Under the pieces are notes generated by a model. The model was not told the origin of the DNA. It was given only the letters and a program-made list of their open reading frames with translations, and searched no databases. Shown piece by piece: positions 50,968 to 60,134 of a stretch of 64,000 bases of DNA. The stretch covers positions 83,311-147,310 of the forward strand of contig CAJUQT010000002.1 in the NCBI GenBank assembly GCA_910588225.1, given 5' to 3'. Position 1 is the first letter of the stretch; each line of letters starts with the position of its first letter. The position numbers were made by a program, and so were the translations under genes. This stretch comes from an uncultured Acetatifactor sp. GTDB lineage: Bacteria; Bacillota; Clostridia; Lachnospirales; Lachnospiraceae.

Positions 50968-51915
50968 TTGTTTACACACAAATTTGGCATTGAGGTGGAA
51001 TTTACCGGCATCACCCGGGAAAAAGCAGCCCATGCAGCCGCAGATTACCTGCGCGGCAGAACAAGGTATGCCGGAGGCTATTATGAAGCCTACGAGGTGA
51101 CTGCGCCGGACGGGCGGGTCTGGAAGTTCATGTATGACGGCAGCATCAAGTGCCAGAGGAAAAAGAACCGGAGGACTATCAGCGCGGACGGTGATTACAG
51201 TGTGGAGATGGTCAGCCCGATCCTCAGCTACTATGAGGACATCGGCGACATCCAGTCACTGATCAGGAGGTTACGGAAAGCCGGGGGATTCACGAACAAT
51301 TCCTGCGGCATCCATATCCATCTGGACGGGGGCGAACACACCCCGCGCAGCATCCGCAATTTTGTGAACCTGATTGCCTCGCGCAACGATCTGTTCTATA
51401 AAGCATTCCAGATCGCACCTGACCGGATGAACTACTGCAAGAAGATGGACACTTATCTGGTAGACCAGATGAACCGGCTAAAGCCAGGGACATTCGAGCA
51501 GATTGAGAGGATATGGTATGAGGGGTATGGCGGTAACCGCAACTCCCATTACCACCAGAGCCGCTACCATTTCCTCAATCTCCACAGTTTCTTCCACGGC
51601 AACCATACGGTGGAACTCAGGGGATTCAATGGAACGCTCCATGCCGGGAAAGTGAGGGCCTATATCGTGTTCGCACTTGCGATGGACCATCAGGCCCTCA
51701 CCCAGAAGTCGGCATATTACCACAAAGTCCAGGCCGAGAATGAGAAGTTCGCCATGCGCACCTACCTAAACCGCATCGGTTTTATCGGCGAGGAATTTAA
51801 GAGCTGTAGGGAGCACCTTTACAAACATCTGGACGGTAACGCCGCCTGGCGTTACGGCAGTCGGGAAAATGTCAGGAGCCATATCAGAAACGGAGGGAAC
51901 GCACATGAAGGATAA
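50968..51915 (+). CDS. Amidoligase family enzyme
   Basis: The 315-aa protein shows the amidoligase pattern (PF12224, glutamine-synthetase-like fold): HKFGIEVEFTG at residue 4, DYSVEMVSPIL (about 80), SCGIHIHLDGG (about 112-122) and VELRGFNGTLHAGKVRAYI (about 215-233), with the acidic and His metal ligands. Such enzymes join amino groups to carboxylates with ATP. AAGGAGG at 50951 points to TTG 50968 as start. It overlaps the next gene, a gamma-glutamylcyclotransferase: this pairing is known from predicted operons making or trimming isopeptide-like or gamma-glutamyl compounds. Confidence 0.8.
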   Translation: MFTHKFGIEVEFTGITREKAAHAAADYLRGRTRYAGGYYEAYEVTAPDGRVWKFMYDGSIKCQRKKNRRTISADGDYSVEMVSPILSYYEDIGDIQSLIRRLRKAGGFTNNSCGIHIHLDGGEHTPRSIRNFVNLIASRNDLFYKAFQIAPDRMNYCKKMDTYLVDQMNRLKPGTFEQIERIWYEGYGGNRNSHYHQSRYHFLNLHSFFHGNHTVELRGFNGTLHAGKVRAYIVFALAMDHQALTQKSAYYHKVQAENEKFAMRTYLNRIGFIGEEFKSCREHLYKHLDGNAAWRYGSRENVRSHIRNGGNAHEG

Positions 51916-52354
51916 GGAAGGGAAACTGTACATCGCCTACGGCTCCAACCTCAATTTGGAGCAGATGGCGCACCGCTGTCCCACGGCACAGGTTGTAGGG
52001 GCAGCGACACTGAAGAACTGGCGGCTGATGTTCTACTCGGTAGCGACGATTGAACGCCACAAGGGCGGGAAAGTCCCGATCCTGGTCTGGCGCATCCAGC
52101 CGCGCGACGAACAGGCACTTGACCGCTATGAAGGCTGGCCATGCCTCTACCGCAAGGAGAGGCTGCGGGTCACGGTAAATGGACGCCGGGTTTATGCTTT
52201 TGTCTACATCATGAACACGGAGGGCAGGCGTTACTGCACACCGGGCAGGGGATATCTTGGGACAATCCACCGGGGCTACCTCGATGCGGATTTTGACCGG
52301 GAGATTCTGCTGAAAGCTGTGGAAGATTCGGATAAGGAGGGAAGATCAAAATGA
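51905..52354 (+). CDS. Gamma-glutamylcyclotransferase-like protein
   Basis: The 149-aa protein has the AIG2/GGCT fold marks: LYIAYGSNLNLEQM at residue 7 (YGSN substrate loop), RLMFYSVATIE and the catalytic Glu in LDRYEGWPCLYRKE (about 76-80). It would release 5-oxoproline from a gamma-glutamyl amine. GGAGGG precedes ATG 51905, inside the end of the amidoligase gene. Together they could add and remove gamma-linked groups on an unknown small molecule or protein. Confidence 0.82.
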   Translation: MKDKEGKLYIAYGSNLNLEQMAHRCPTAQVVGAATLKNWRLMFYSVATIERHKGGKVPILVWRIQPRDEQALDRYEGWPCLYRKERLRVTVNGRRVYAFVYIMNTEGRRYCTPGRGYLGTIHRGYLDADFDREILLKAVEDSDKEGRSK

Positions 52355-52545
52355 AACAGATTGTCAGGGAACAAATCCTGAAAGTCCGCAACACAAGGGA
52401 AACCAATATGTTCGACCGTAACATGGTGATGCAGATTGCTAACCGGGAGGGGTGGTATGAGCTGGTGGCTTATCTTGCTGACAGCGGCAGCCATAAGGAA
52501 TACGTGCATTTTATCCTGACCGGCGAAGCGGAAATGGAGGACTGA
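52351..52545 (+). CDS. DUF5049 family protein
   Basis: The 64-aa protein has the family's short pattern: ILKVRNTRETNMFDRNMVMQ (RxTxETNMFD) and VHFILTG. Overlaps the previous stop by four bases (ATGA). Common in phages and integrative elements of Clostridia, role unknown. Confidence 0.8.
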   Translation: MKQIVREQILKVRNTRETNMFDRNMVMQIANREGWYELVAYLADSGSHKEYVHFILTGEAEMED

Positions 52546-52638
52546 CATTAGTCCACAATCCGGCATAATATCAAGACTTGATGGAAATGCCGGTCTGAGT
52601 GACTAATAGAGTGACGCAAAACGAAAGGAGCGGATACT

Positions 52639-52869
52639 ATGGCACAGATGAAGTTCCCAAGCCGGGAAATTGTAGAGAGGATACGGGAACAGTATCCCGC
52701 TGGCACAAAGGTAGAACTGGTCTCCATGAATGACCCCTACCGCGACATGCCGCCGGGCTTAAAAGGCACCGTAAAATCCGTAGACGACACAGGCACTGTG
52801 TTCGTCAACTGGGAAAACGGTTCCGGCCTCGGCGTGGTATATGGGGAGGATAAAATCAGAAAATTGTAA
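52639..52869 (+). CDS. DUF4314 family protein
   Basis: 76 residues; fits DUF4314: FPSREIVERIREQYPAGTKV, PPGLKGTVKSVDDTGTVFVNWENG. An SH3-like small barrel, common just upstream of recombinases in elements of this family. AAAGGAG lies before the ATG. Confidence 0.8.
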   Translation: MAQMKFPSREIVERIREQYPAGTKVELVSMNDPYRDMPPGLKGTVKSVDDTGTVFVNWENGSGLGVVYGEDKIRKL

Positions 52870-52930
52870 CTTACAGGCTGAGGGGGCGTTTCTGCCCCCT
52901 CTTTTCAACATAAAAAGGAGATGATGCATT

Positions 52931-54271
52931 ATGAGGATTGAGAAATTAGACAGCCAGATGGCTGTCCCGGAACGCAGAAGGAAACGGGTGGCGGCCTATG
53001 TCCGTGTCTCTACGGAGAAAGAAATGGCGCTGAACTCCCTGGAAAACCAGGCAGAAATTTACACAGCGCAGATTAAGGCAAACCCAGAATGGGCATTTTC
53101 CGGTATCTATGAAGACCGGGGCATCTCCGGCACTAAGGAGATGCGGCCGGCATTCCAGCAGCTGCTCACGGACTGCCGGGAGGGGAAGATTGACCTGATC
53201 CTCACAAAGTCGTTTACGCGTTTTGCCCGCAATACCGTGGTGCTTTTGAGTACGCTGCGCGAGCTGAAATCCCTTGGAGTCGATGTCTATTTTGAGAAAG
53301 ACAACATCCACTCTCTTTCGGAAACCGGGGAATTTCTCATCACGCTGCTGGCGGCCTATGCACAGGCGGAAAGCTACTCCGCCAGTGAAAACGTCAAGTG
53401 GCGGATCAGGAAAGCCTTTGAAGAGGGGAAGCTTACTGGCGGACGGAGGATTGGCTACCGTATGGAGAACGGCTCCCTGATTATTGTGCCAGAAGAAGCA
53501 GAGATTGTCCGGCTCATTTATGACAGTTACCTTTCCGGCATGAGTGAAATTGCCATTGCCAGGAAACTCAGCCGCATGGGCATGACGCCGATATGCGGCC
53601 AAAAAATCTGGAGCCGCAGCACAATCCATGACATCCTGAGGAATGAAAAATACGCCGGGAACCTGCTCCTGCAAAAGACCTATGTGGAGAATTATATCAG
53701 CAAAAAGCAGAAGAAAAACAGAGGCGAAAGAACGCAGTATTTGGTAGAAAACAGCCACGAGGCTATCATACCAAAAGAGATGTTTGAAACAGTGCAGGAG
53801 GAAATAAAAAAACGGGCTGAAGCAAACCGACATGAGCACCCGCAGCAGAATACAAAAAAGTATCCATTTTCCGGCATGATTAAATGCGGGCAATGCGGCA
53901 GGTATTACCGCCGCCGGTATCTCCATCCCAGGTCTGCCAAGAAGAAGGCTGTCTGGGTCTGCCGGACATTTGATGCTTATGGCAAAGAGTTCTGCCACAG
54001 CCAGCAGATACCGGAAGACATCCTGACTGCGGAAACAATTAAAGTGCTGGGCAGTGACGATCTGGAAACCGCCGTGCCGGATATGCTTTCGGTGATCTAT
54101 GTACCAGAGGTCAACCATCTGGTCTATGTGTTTCGGGACGGCTCAGAACAGGACGTATTCTGGGAACACCGCTCCCGTAAGGAAAGCTGGACAGAGGAAA
54201 TGCGGCAGAAAGCGCGGGAACTGGCTCTTGAACGGAACCGCATAAGAAGGGAGGGAAACAACAATGCCTGA
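52931..54271 (+). CDS. Large serine recombinase 1
   Basis: A 446-aa recombinase: resolvase domain with catalytic Ser in VAAYVRVSTEKE (about residue 22), LENQAEIYTAQI, SFTRFARNTVVLLSTLRELKSLGV and YFEKDNIHSL; a recombinase domain (IGYRMENGS, IWSRSTIHDILRNEKYAGN), and a zinc-ribbon domain KCGQCGRYYRRR...CRTFDAYGKEFCH. It would drive excision and integration of the element through a Ser-DNA link. The coiled-coil end is short. Its last eight bases overlap the second recombinase. AAGGAGATG precedes the ATG. Confidence 0.92.
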   Translation: MRIEKLDSQMAVPERRRKRVAAYVRVSTEKEMALNSLENQAEIYTAQIKANPEWAFSGIYEDRGISGTKEMRPAFQQLLTDCREGKIDLILTKSFTRFARNTVVLLSTLRELKSLGVDVYFEKDNIHSLSETGEFLITLLAAYAQAESYSASENVKWRIRKAFEEGKLTGGRRIGYRMENGSLIIVPEEAEIVRLIYDSYLSGMSEIAIARKLSRMGMTPICGQKIWSRSTIHDILRNEKYAGNLLLQKTYVENYISKKQKKNRGERTQYLVENSHEAIIPKEMFETVQEEIKKRAEANRHEHPQQNTKKYPFSGMIKCGQCGRYYRRRYLHPRSAKKKAVWVCRTFDAYGKEFCHSQQIPEDILTAETIKVLGSDDLETAVPDMLSVIYVPEVNHLVYVFRDGSEQDVFWEHRSRKESWTEEMRQKARELALERNRIRREGNNNA

Positions 54272-55676
54272 AAAAATCATACGTGTAATCCAGCCGACTG
54301 TCAGCCGGCAAAACATAGGGGATAATACCGTTACCCCCGCCAAACGCAGAGTGGCAGCCTACGCTCGTGTTTCCACGGACGAGGATGAGCAGCTTAACAG
54401 CTATGAGAACCAGATCAATTATTACACCCGCTATATCCAGTCCAAACCGGAGTGGGAGTTTGTCGGGCTGTATTCGGACGAAGGGATTTCCGGCCTGAAC
54501 ACCAAAAAACGTGACGGCTTCCGGCAGATGGTGGAGGATGCCCTGAATGGGAGAATAGATTTAATCCTCACAAAGTCTATCTCCCGTTTTGCCAGGAACA
54601 CAGTGGATTCCCTTGTAACCATCCGCCAACTGAAGGAAAAAGGCGTGGAGGTGTATTTTGAGAAAGAAAATATCTACACGCTGGACAGTAAAGGGGAACT
54701 GCTTATCACGATCATGAGCTCCATTGCGCAGGAGGAATCTCGCTCCATCAGCGAGAACATTACGTGGGCGAAGCGCAAGAATATGGAGCGCGGCAAGGTA
54801 AGCATGTCCTACGGGCATTTCCTCGGCTACGAAAAAGGGGAAGACGGGAAGCCGCAGATCGTGGAGAAAGAGGCGGAAGTTGTCCGCCGGATCTATAATC
54901 TCTATCTCGACGGTAAGAGTGTCCGTGAGATTGCACGGATTCTAACCGCCGGGGAAGTCCTGACGCCGTCCGGCAAAAATTGCAACTGGAACGTGTCGAC
55001 CATCATGAGCATCCTCAGAAATGAGAAGTACAAGGGCGATGCCCTGCTCCAGAAGGTCTATACTGTAGATTTCTTGAACAAGAAGGTAGTAAAGAACACG
55101 AATGTCCTGCCGCAGTATTATGTGGAAAACTCCCACCCTGCCATCATTGACGAAGAGACTTTTGACATGGTGCAGGCGGAACTGGCAAAGCGCGGCGGCT
55201 GTAGTCGTGGGCGGCGGGCAAAATCCGTTTTCGACCGTAAAGTGGTCTGTGGTGACTGCGGGCACTTCTACGGGCAGAAACTCTGGTACTCCGATTCCAG
55301 GGAGCGGGTCTATGTCTGGCGGTGTACCCACAAATATGATACGGAGCCCAACTGCCAGACACCAATCGTAAGGGAAATGGACTTAAAGTCAGCGTTCCTA
55401 GCCACGTTCAACCAGTTCTTACGGTTCAGGGAAGGCTATATTGCTGAGCTGGAAAAACGGGCGGAAACCGCGAAACCCGCAATGGCTGGGGAAATCCGGC
55501 GCTACATAAAGTCCCTGAAAACACAGCCGGAGACCGTCAGGACGTTCAGTGAGAGCGCATTTGCCGCTTTGGTAGATAAAATCACTGTACGGGCAGACGG
55601 CCATATGGCGGTGCGCTATAAGGATGGGATGGAACTCAGCGTCGGCGAAAACAAAGAATGGAGGGACAGCGAATGA
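54264..55676 (+). CDS. Large serine recombinase 2
   Basis: The 470-aa recombinase has VAAYARVSTDEDEQ (catalytic Ser, about residue 37), SYENQINYYTRYIQ, SISRFARNTVDSLVTIRQLKEKGV, the recombinase domain (NVSTIMSILRNEKYKGDALLQK) and zinc ribbon VCGDCGHFYG...CRWTH-like CTHKYDTEPNC. It overlaps recombinase 1, and the next gene begins inside its stop. Two tandem recombinases of this kind act together in some elements, so both may be needed for movement. Confidence 0.92.
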   Translation: MPEKIIRVIQPTVSRQNIGDNTVTPAKRRVAAYARVSTDEDEQLNSYENQINYYTRYIQSKPEWEFVGLYSDEGISGLNTKKRDGFRQMVEDALNGRIDLILTKSISRFARNTVDSLVTIRQLKEKGVEVYFEKENIYTLDSKGELLITIMSSIAQEESRSISENITWAKRKNMERGKVSMSYGHFLGYEKGEDGKPQIVEKEAEVVRRIYNLYLDGKSVREIARILTAGEVLTPSGKNCNWNVSTIMSILRNEKYKGDALLQKVYTVDFLNKKVVKNTNVLPQYYVENSHPAIIDEETFDMVQAELAKRGGCSRGRRAKSVFDRKVVCGDCGHFYGQKLWYSDSRERVYVWRCTHKYDTEPNCQTPIVREMDLKSAFLATFNQFLRFREGYIAELEKRAETAKPAMAGEIRRYIKSLKTQPETVRTFSESAFAALVDKITVRADGHMAVRYKDGMELSVGENKEWRDSE

Positions 55677-55948
55677 CAGCGGAAAAACTTTTTGAACTGG
55701 CCTGTGTCGGGGATACGGAGACACTTGAGGAACTTTACCGGAACGGACAGCATTTAGACGTGGCTTATGAGAAGTTTTGGGAGGAGCACTCCCTTATCAT
55801 GGGCGCATTCCGCAACCGGCAGTGGGACACGGTGCGCTGGCTCCTGGGCTGCGGCGCAAGGCTGACACCGGCCGAACAGGAGGAAATCAATGGCCGTTAC
55901 CAGAAGATGCGGCTCATTGCAGAGATGCAGAAGATTTTTATAAGGTAG
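55673..55948 (+). CDS. Small ankyrin-like helical repeat protein
   Basis: 91 residues: KLFELACVGDTETLEELYRNG, then IMGAFRNRQWDTVRWLLGCGARL have the helix-turn-helix pattern of ankyrin units. ATG 55673 overlaps the TGA of recombinase 2. A small protein-binding partner is likely; target unknown. Confidence 0.65.
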   Translation: MTAEKLFELACVGDTETLEELYRNGQHLDVAYEKFWEEHSLIMGAFRNRQWDTVRWLLGCGARLTPAEQEEINGRYQKMRLIAEMQKIFIR

Positions 55949-56034
55949 CATTTATCCGGGAGGGGCATGCGATACATCTTAATGCCGCCTCCCGGAAACT
56001 ATGTAAAACAAAAACTCAAAGGAGGAAAACACAC

Positions 56035-56955
56035 ATGAAACTTACACTGAATGTCGAAAACCGTAAGCCGCTGGTGGATCTGGTCAGCAGATTTGCCGGG
56101 GAGGCCGCCGTCTATATGAGGATGCCGACCTGTGCCTACCGGATCGGAGGCTATATGGTGACACGCGATGGGAATCTGGAAGCCCCGGATGACCTGGACA
56201 TTGCCGCTGTCCATGCCCTTTATGAGGTTCTGTCGGGCGGTGGGTATCATCCCAAAGAGGCTGAACCTGTGGCTGAAAGCGCCGAAGCAGAGGAAGCGGC
56301 AGAACCAAATATCGAAGACGGAGAAAATGCGGGGGCAGATGAAACAGGGGCTGCAGGGCAGGCAAAAACTGCCAGCACGGCTTCCTCCAATGTTCCCGAT
56401 ACGCTGGAAATTCCCGGTCTGTCTGCGAATGTCTTGGGGCAGCTCAATGCTCTGCGCACATCCCTGATCAGGGAGATCAACCGCCAGATCAATGGGATTA
56501 TCCGTGGCGGTGGCGCGGATGCGCCGCACAGGAGCACGTCTGTCATAAGGGAGAACCCCGGACAGGCAGCAACGTCAGGGGAAACAGCGAGCATCACGCT
56601 TTATGGGGACATCAGCACCCTGCGCGGAACAAAGCCCACGCTCGTCAAATACGGCAATGACACAATCCCTGTGTCTTCCTGGAAACGGGCTTTTGCCGCC
56701 GTCCTTGACATCTGTAATCGGCAGGAACATTATCACGAAGCGCTTCTTTCCGCCCGTAACGAAACAATGGGGCGCAGCCGGAAAGTCATAGCGGATTCTC
56801 CGCAGGGAATGTTATCTCCCCTGAAAATTGATGACAGCCTTTATATCGAGACGAACTTCAGCACGGAAGCGCTGCTGAAACTGCTGAGGGACCGTATCCT
56901 TAACAGGATTGACTTCGACAGCAGGAGCATCGTCTTTGAATACTGGCGTCCGTAA
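56035..56955 (+). CDS. Element accessory protein, 306 aa
   Basis: The N-terminal domain (about 1-75) reads NVENRKPLVDLVSRF, TCAYRIGGYMVTRDGNLEAPD, a pattern I have seen in proteins labelled 'virulence-related' in Clostridia elements; no activity is shown. An Ala/Glu-rich linker (about 80-120) leads to a helical middle and a C-terminal alpha/beta part. AAGGAGG precedes ATG 56035, so the longer start is not used. It is the last gene of the string and is closed by a terminator. Confidence 0.6.
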   Translation: MKLTLNVENRKPLVDLVSRFAGEAAVYMRMPTCAYRIGGYMVTRDGNLEAPDDLDIAAVHALYEVLSGGGYHPKEAEPVAESAEAEEAAEPNIEDGENAGADETGAAGQAKTASTASSNVPDTLEIPGLSANVLGQLNALRTSLIREINRQINGIIRGGGADAPHRSTSVIRENPGQAATSGETASITLYGDISTLRGTKPTLVKYGNDTIPVSSWKRAFAAVLDICNRQEHYHEALLSARNETMGRSRKVIADSPQGMLSPLKIDDSLYIETNFSTEALLKLLRDRILNRIDFDSRSIVFEYWRP

Positions 56956-56990
56956 GATGGGGATAGCTCTTTAAGTACATTATTTTAAGA

Positions 56991-57014
56991 AAGACCCGCG
57001 GCTGCGGGTCTTTT
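56991..57014 (+). terminator. Terminator at the end of the element's gene string
   Basis: GACCCGC and GCGGGTC pair around GGCT, with AA before and TTTT after. A strong signal. Confidence 0.85.
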
Positions 57015-57055
57015 CCGTATAGCAATCATAAGCTCTATCTTGTATAATAATGTTT

Positions 57056-57786
57056 ATGACTAAAGCAGATATGCGGGTAAAGAAATCACTTGCCAAAATC
57101 CGCCATGCCCTTTGCAAAATCCTTACATCTACGCCGGAACTTACAGACTGCAATTTTACGGTGAGAATTATCGCTAAGGCTGCTGGGGTCAGCCAGTCCA
57201 CGGTGCGCCGCCGTATCCGTCAGTTTGAGCGTAAATCCGGCATAGTAGTGTCCGGGCGGTGTATCTCACCATGGGCTTTGTTTGAACTTTTTAATGCAAA
57301 GGTTATGGAAGAATTTGGTCAGCGCCGGGCTTTCCAGGATAAGATAGGGGCTGGTGAATCGACAGGGGATTTTTTTATGCGGTACTGGCTACTGTTCACC
57401 ATCACCGCTCCTATATCAGTGCGATAGTGAGACATTACGGCAAATGCAGGGTGATCGGGGATATGTTGGAATTGGCGGCAGAACTGCTATGGCGGGATTA
57501 CCTTAAGGCCAAAGGTAACAAGGCTGTCCCCTATAAGCGGGGTTTTGTGCAGGCTTACCGTCAATACAGCCACGATCAGCTTTCCCGGATTGTAATAAGG
57601 TGGATTCTTGCTTATAGCTGCAGTGAGTCCTATTATTATGCCTATATGATGAAACTAAAGCGGGCAGCAGAACTTTTTGCTTTTGGGGAAGACAGTACGG
57701 AGAAACTCCGGGTAATTTTGGAACGCAAGCCTGCCGCAAAGACTTATTACCCATATGACAAGCGTGAGTGGGATAAGCTGGGGTAA
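57056..57786 (+). pseudogene. TetR-like regulator broken by a frameshift
   Basis: The first part (from 57056) has a TetR-like DNA-binding start: VKKSLAKIRHALCKIL, then FTVRIIAKAAGVSQSTVRRRI. It ends in frame at 57427 with nonsense. In another frame, starting near 57385, the sequence reads ATVHHHRSYISAIVRHYG and continues through LRDY-like LLWRDY to 57786, the expected TetR C-terminal domain. One or two bases are thus lost or gained near 57380, perhaps in a short run. The two halves are usually one gene of about 190-240 aa. Confidence 0.6.
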
Positions 57787-58232
57787 ATCCGCAGTAATCC
57801 GCAGAGATGAGCAGTGATTCGCAAAAATCGCAGAACCTCGCAGTAAATCGCAAAATCCGCAGTCGTTGATATGTGCACGTAAAATGACTTCAGCTAGATG
57901 GGGTAATTTTACTCATTATACAGCAAAAGAGTGGGAAAAATCCCTGATTTATAGGGGTGTTCCGCCACTCTCTACTCAGCTTAATTGACGTGATAACATG
58001 GCGACTGCCGCGAGGGTCAAATACCCCGCTGCTCTGCAGCGCTACAAATTTGATGCCCCGTTGCTTGCAGCGGGGTCTTTGACTTGAGAAAAAAATCCAT
58101 ATTGTATCGTAATTCTGCCTATTGATAGTGAATTTTGAAATTATTATAATAGTATTCACGTTCCTTTGATAAATTTTTTACCGGAGTAAGGGATTGATTC
58201 TGTACAGTTCCTGACAAACATGAAAAGGGAAA
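57787..58232. repeat. Repeat-rich right edge of accessory region 2
   Basis: From about 57786 to 57873 there are eight or nine short, irregularly spaced copies of YCGCA(G/A) (ATCCGCAG-type). Then at 58016-58083 is an inverted repeat with 17-base arms differing at one base. No gene is seen in the 446 bases. The first repeats may be a protein-binding cluster and mark the element's end. Confidence 0.5.
58016..58083. repeat. 17-bp-arm inverted repeat
   Basis: GTCAAATACCCCGCTGC and GCAGCGGGGTCTTTGAC form arms with one mismatch and a 34-base loop that contains a third, weaker piece of the same sequence. It resembles a widespread repetitive element of Clostridia genomes rather than a gene signal. 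Confidence 0.55.
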
Positions 58233-60134
58233 ATGCGGATGGGAAAAAGCTATAGTGAGGCAGAATTTGCGAGAAATTACAACAGAGTATGTGGAACTAT
58301 TTTACGGAAAGAAAGGAAGAAAAGGGGACTTTCTCTGGATACAATGGCTTCCGGCCTTTTAAGCAGGACCGCTCTGGGGAGGATGGAGACAGGCAGAATC
58401 GGGTGGCAGAAGCTGGTGGGGGACACGTTGTTCCAGAGAATGGGAATCCGGCCGGATTATTTTGAGACGCTTGCTTCCAGTGAAGAGATGGAAAGATGGC
58501 GGCTGCGGGAAGATATCTGCCTGCTGATTTTAGATCATCCTGTGGAGGCAGAAGAAAAGATACGGGAATACAGGGAAACGTATGGAGTAAGGGAGCCGCT
58601 GGAGGAACAGTTTCTGCGCAAGGGGGAACTTCTGCTGTTGCTGAAGGACAGGGCAGAAAATGCCTGGGGAGAGCATTCCTGTGATGCGGACAAACTTCTG
58701 AGCATGGCAGAAGAAACTGTCTCCTGTACTCTCACCGGCGACTGGAAGAACGACCTGAGAGATATGCCGGCGGCACCTTCGGAGCTGGAGGCCGTTCTGC
58801 TGGACGGCTGGGTCAGAATGACGTGTGGCAGAACTGAGGAGGCCTGGAAGCGCCAGGGCGATGTGTGGGAATACCCGGAGAGGCACCGGTGGGAGGAGCG
58901 TATGAAGGTGTGGATTCGTCCTCAGGCGGCACTGCTGGGGATGGAGATTGCACTGGGGGAGAAGGATAGCCGGAAGGCCTTTGAACTGGGCCGGGAGGCT
59001 CTGGAGCTGCTGCGTCGTAACAGCTGTCACTATTATCTGCTGCCGCTTCTGGAGGGGCTGGAGAGGATTCACGGAGAAGAATTGTGGCCGGCGGAGAGGG
59101 AATACCAGAGAGAAGCGATCAGGTTCCGGGAGGACTTTCAACGGATATATGATCAGTTCGGCTACCCGGGACACAGAATCTGGCAGGGAATCACAGCGGG
59201 TAATACCCGGGACGTGGGAATCACGCTGAAAATGCTGAGAAAATATGCCGGAAAGCCCCGATCTCAGGCGGTCAGTGACGAGGAGGGACTCATCGTCACC
59301 GGACGACAGCTGGAGAAGATAGAGAAGGGAGAACATAAGCCTTCCTATGAGAACTATCAGCGGCTGGCCAGGCAGTATGGCAAAAGTGGCAGCTGGATAG
59401 TGCCAATGCTGGAGACGGATTCTCTGGAGGTGCTGAAGTTGCGCCAGGAGATAGCGACACTGATCGGATTCTGTGAGTGGAAAAAGGCTGAGCGGGAGAT
59501 TGAGAGACTGCGCGGACAGGTGAATATGGACTATCCCAGAGTCAGGCAGGAGTTTCTGCTTTTTGAGGCATTGTGGGTGGGGCGAGAGGGTGAGCTGGAA
59601 AAGGGACTGGAGCTATTGCTGGAAGCCTTGCATGTGACAATGCCGGACGTGGAGGGGACGGATAAAAAATGGTGGGTCTTTCAACGAGAGGAGATTATGA
59701 TTGCCAGTAATATAGCGAGTGTTTTTCGAAAGCTGGGAAAAATGGAGGAGGCAAGGGAATGGTATGAGATAATTGCATTTTCGCTGGAGCAGCAGAGCAG
59801 CAGGACTGATGTTAAACATACAGGTTATGAAATGTTAATGGAAGGGATTGATAATTATCTGGGAAATTTGGAACGGTTTGAAGAGGCATTAGAGGCCAGT
59901 GAAGCGGCTGTTGACACCTATTTAAAACAGCCTCGGATTGGCACCCTTGCAAGGGCATTTTACCGTATTGCATGGAATGCATATGAAATGGTTTCTGAAA
60001 AGGATATTGACTATAAAATATTACAGGCCCAATGGAGAAATGCTTTCCGAATCAGCGAAGCCCTTGCAAGCTTTATGTATGATAACTACTTACTGGAATT
60101 CCTGGAAAAAAAGAGGGAAAAATATTTACTGTAA
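58233..60134 (+). CDS. XRE/TPR regulator of RRNPP type
   Basis: The 633-aa protein begins with a helix-turn-helix (LRKERKKRGLSLDTMASGLLSRTALGRMETG, about 26-56) and then is helical with TPR-like repeats to the end (for example EALEASEAAVDTYLK). A second helix-turn-helix-like insertion lies in the middle (RKYAGKPRSQAV, GRQLEKIEKGEHKPS, about 340-380), which is unusual. RRNPP regulators bind secreted peptides inside the cell. The gene tail overlaps the end of a gene for a small secreted protein on the other strand, its likely ligand precursor. Confidence 0.8.
   Translation: MRMGKSYSEAEFARNYNRVCGTILRKERKKRGLSLDTMASGLLSRTALGRMETGRIGWQKLVGDTLFQRMGIRPDYFETLASSEEMERWRLREDICLLILDHPVEAEEKIREYRETYGVREPLEEQFLRKGELLLLLKDRAENAWGEHSCDADKLLSMAEETVSCTLTGDWKNDLRDMPAAPSELEAVLLDGWVRMTCGRTEEAWKRQGDVWEYPERHRWEERMKVWIRPQAALLGMEIALGEKDSRKAFELGREALELLRRNSCHYYLLPLLEGLERIHGEELWPAEREYQREAIRFREDFQRIYDQFGYPGHRIWQGITAGNTRDVGITLKMLRKYAGKPRSQAVSDEEGLIVTGRQLEKIEKGEHKPSYENYQRLARQYGKSGSWIVPMLETDSLEVLKLRQEIATLIGFCEWKKAEREIERLRGQVNMDYPRVRQEFLLFEALWVGREGELEKGLELLLEALHVTMPDVEGTDKKWWVFQREEIMIASNIASVFRKLGKMEEAREWYEIIAFSLEQQSSRTDVKHTGYEMLMEGIDNYLGNLERFEEALEASEAAVDTYLKQPRIGTLARAFYRIAWNAYEMVSEKDIDYKILQAQWRNAFRISEALASFMYDNYLLEFLEKKREKYLL

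Noticed and set aside
52946..54118. 390-codon open frame on the minus strand
   Set aside because: Antisense shadow of serine recombinase 1; no family pattern.
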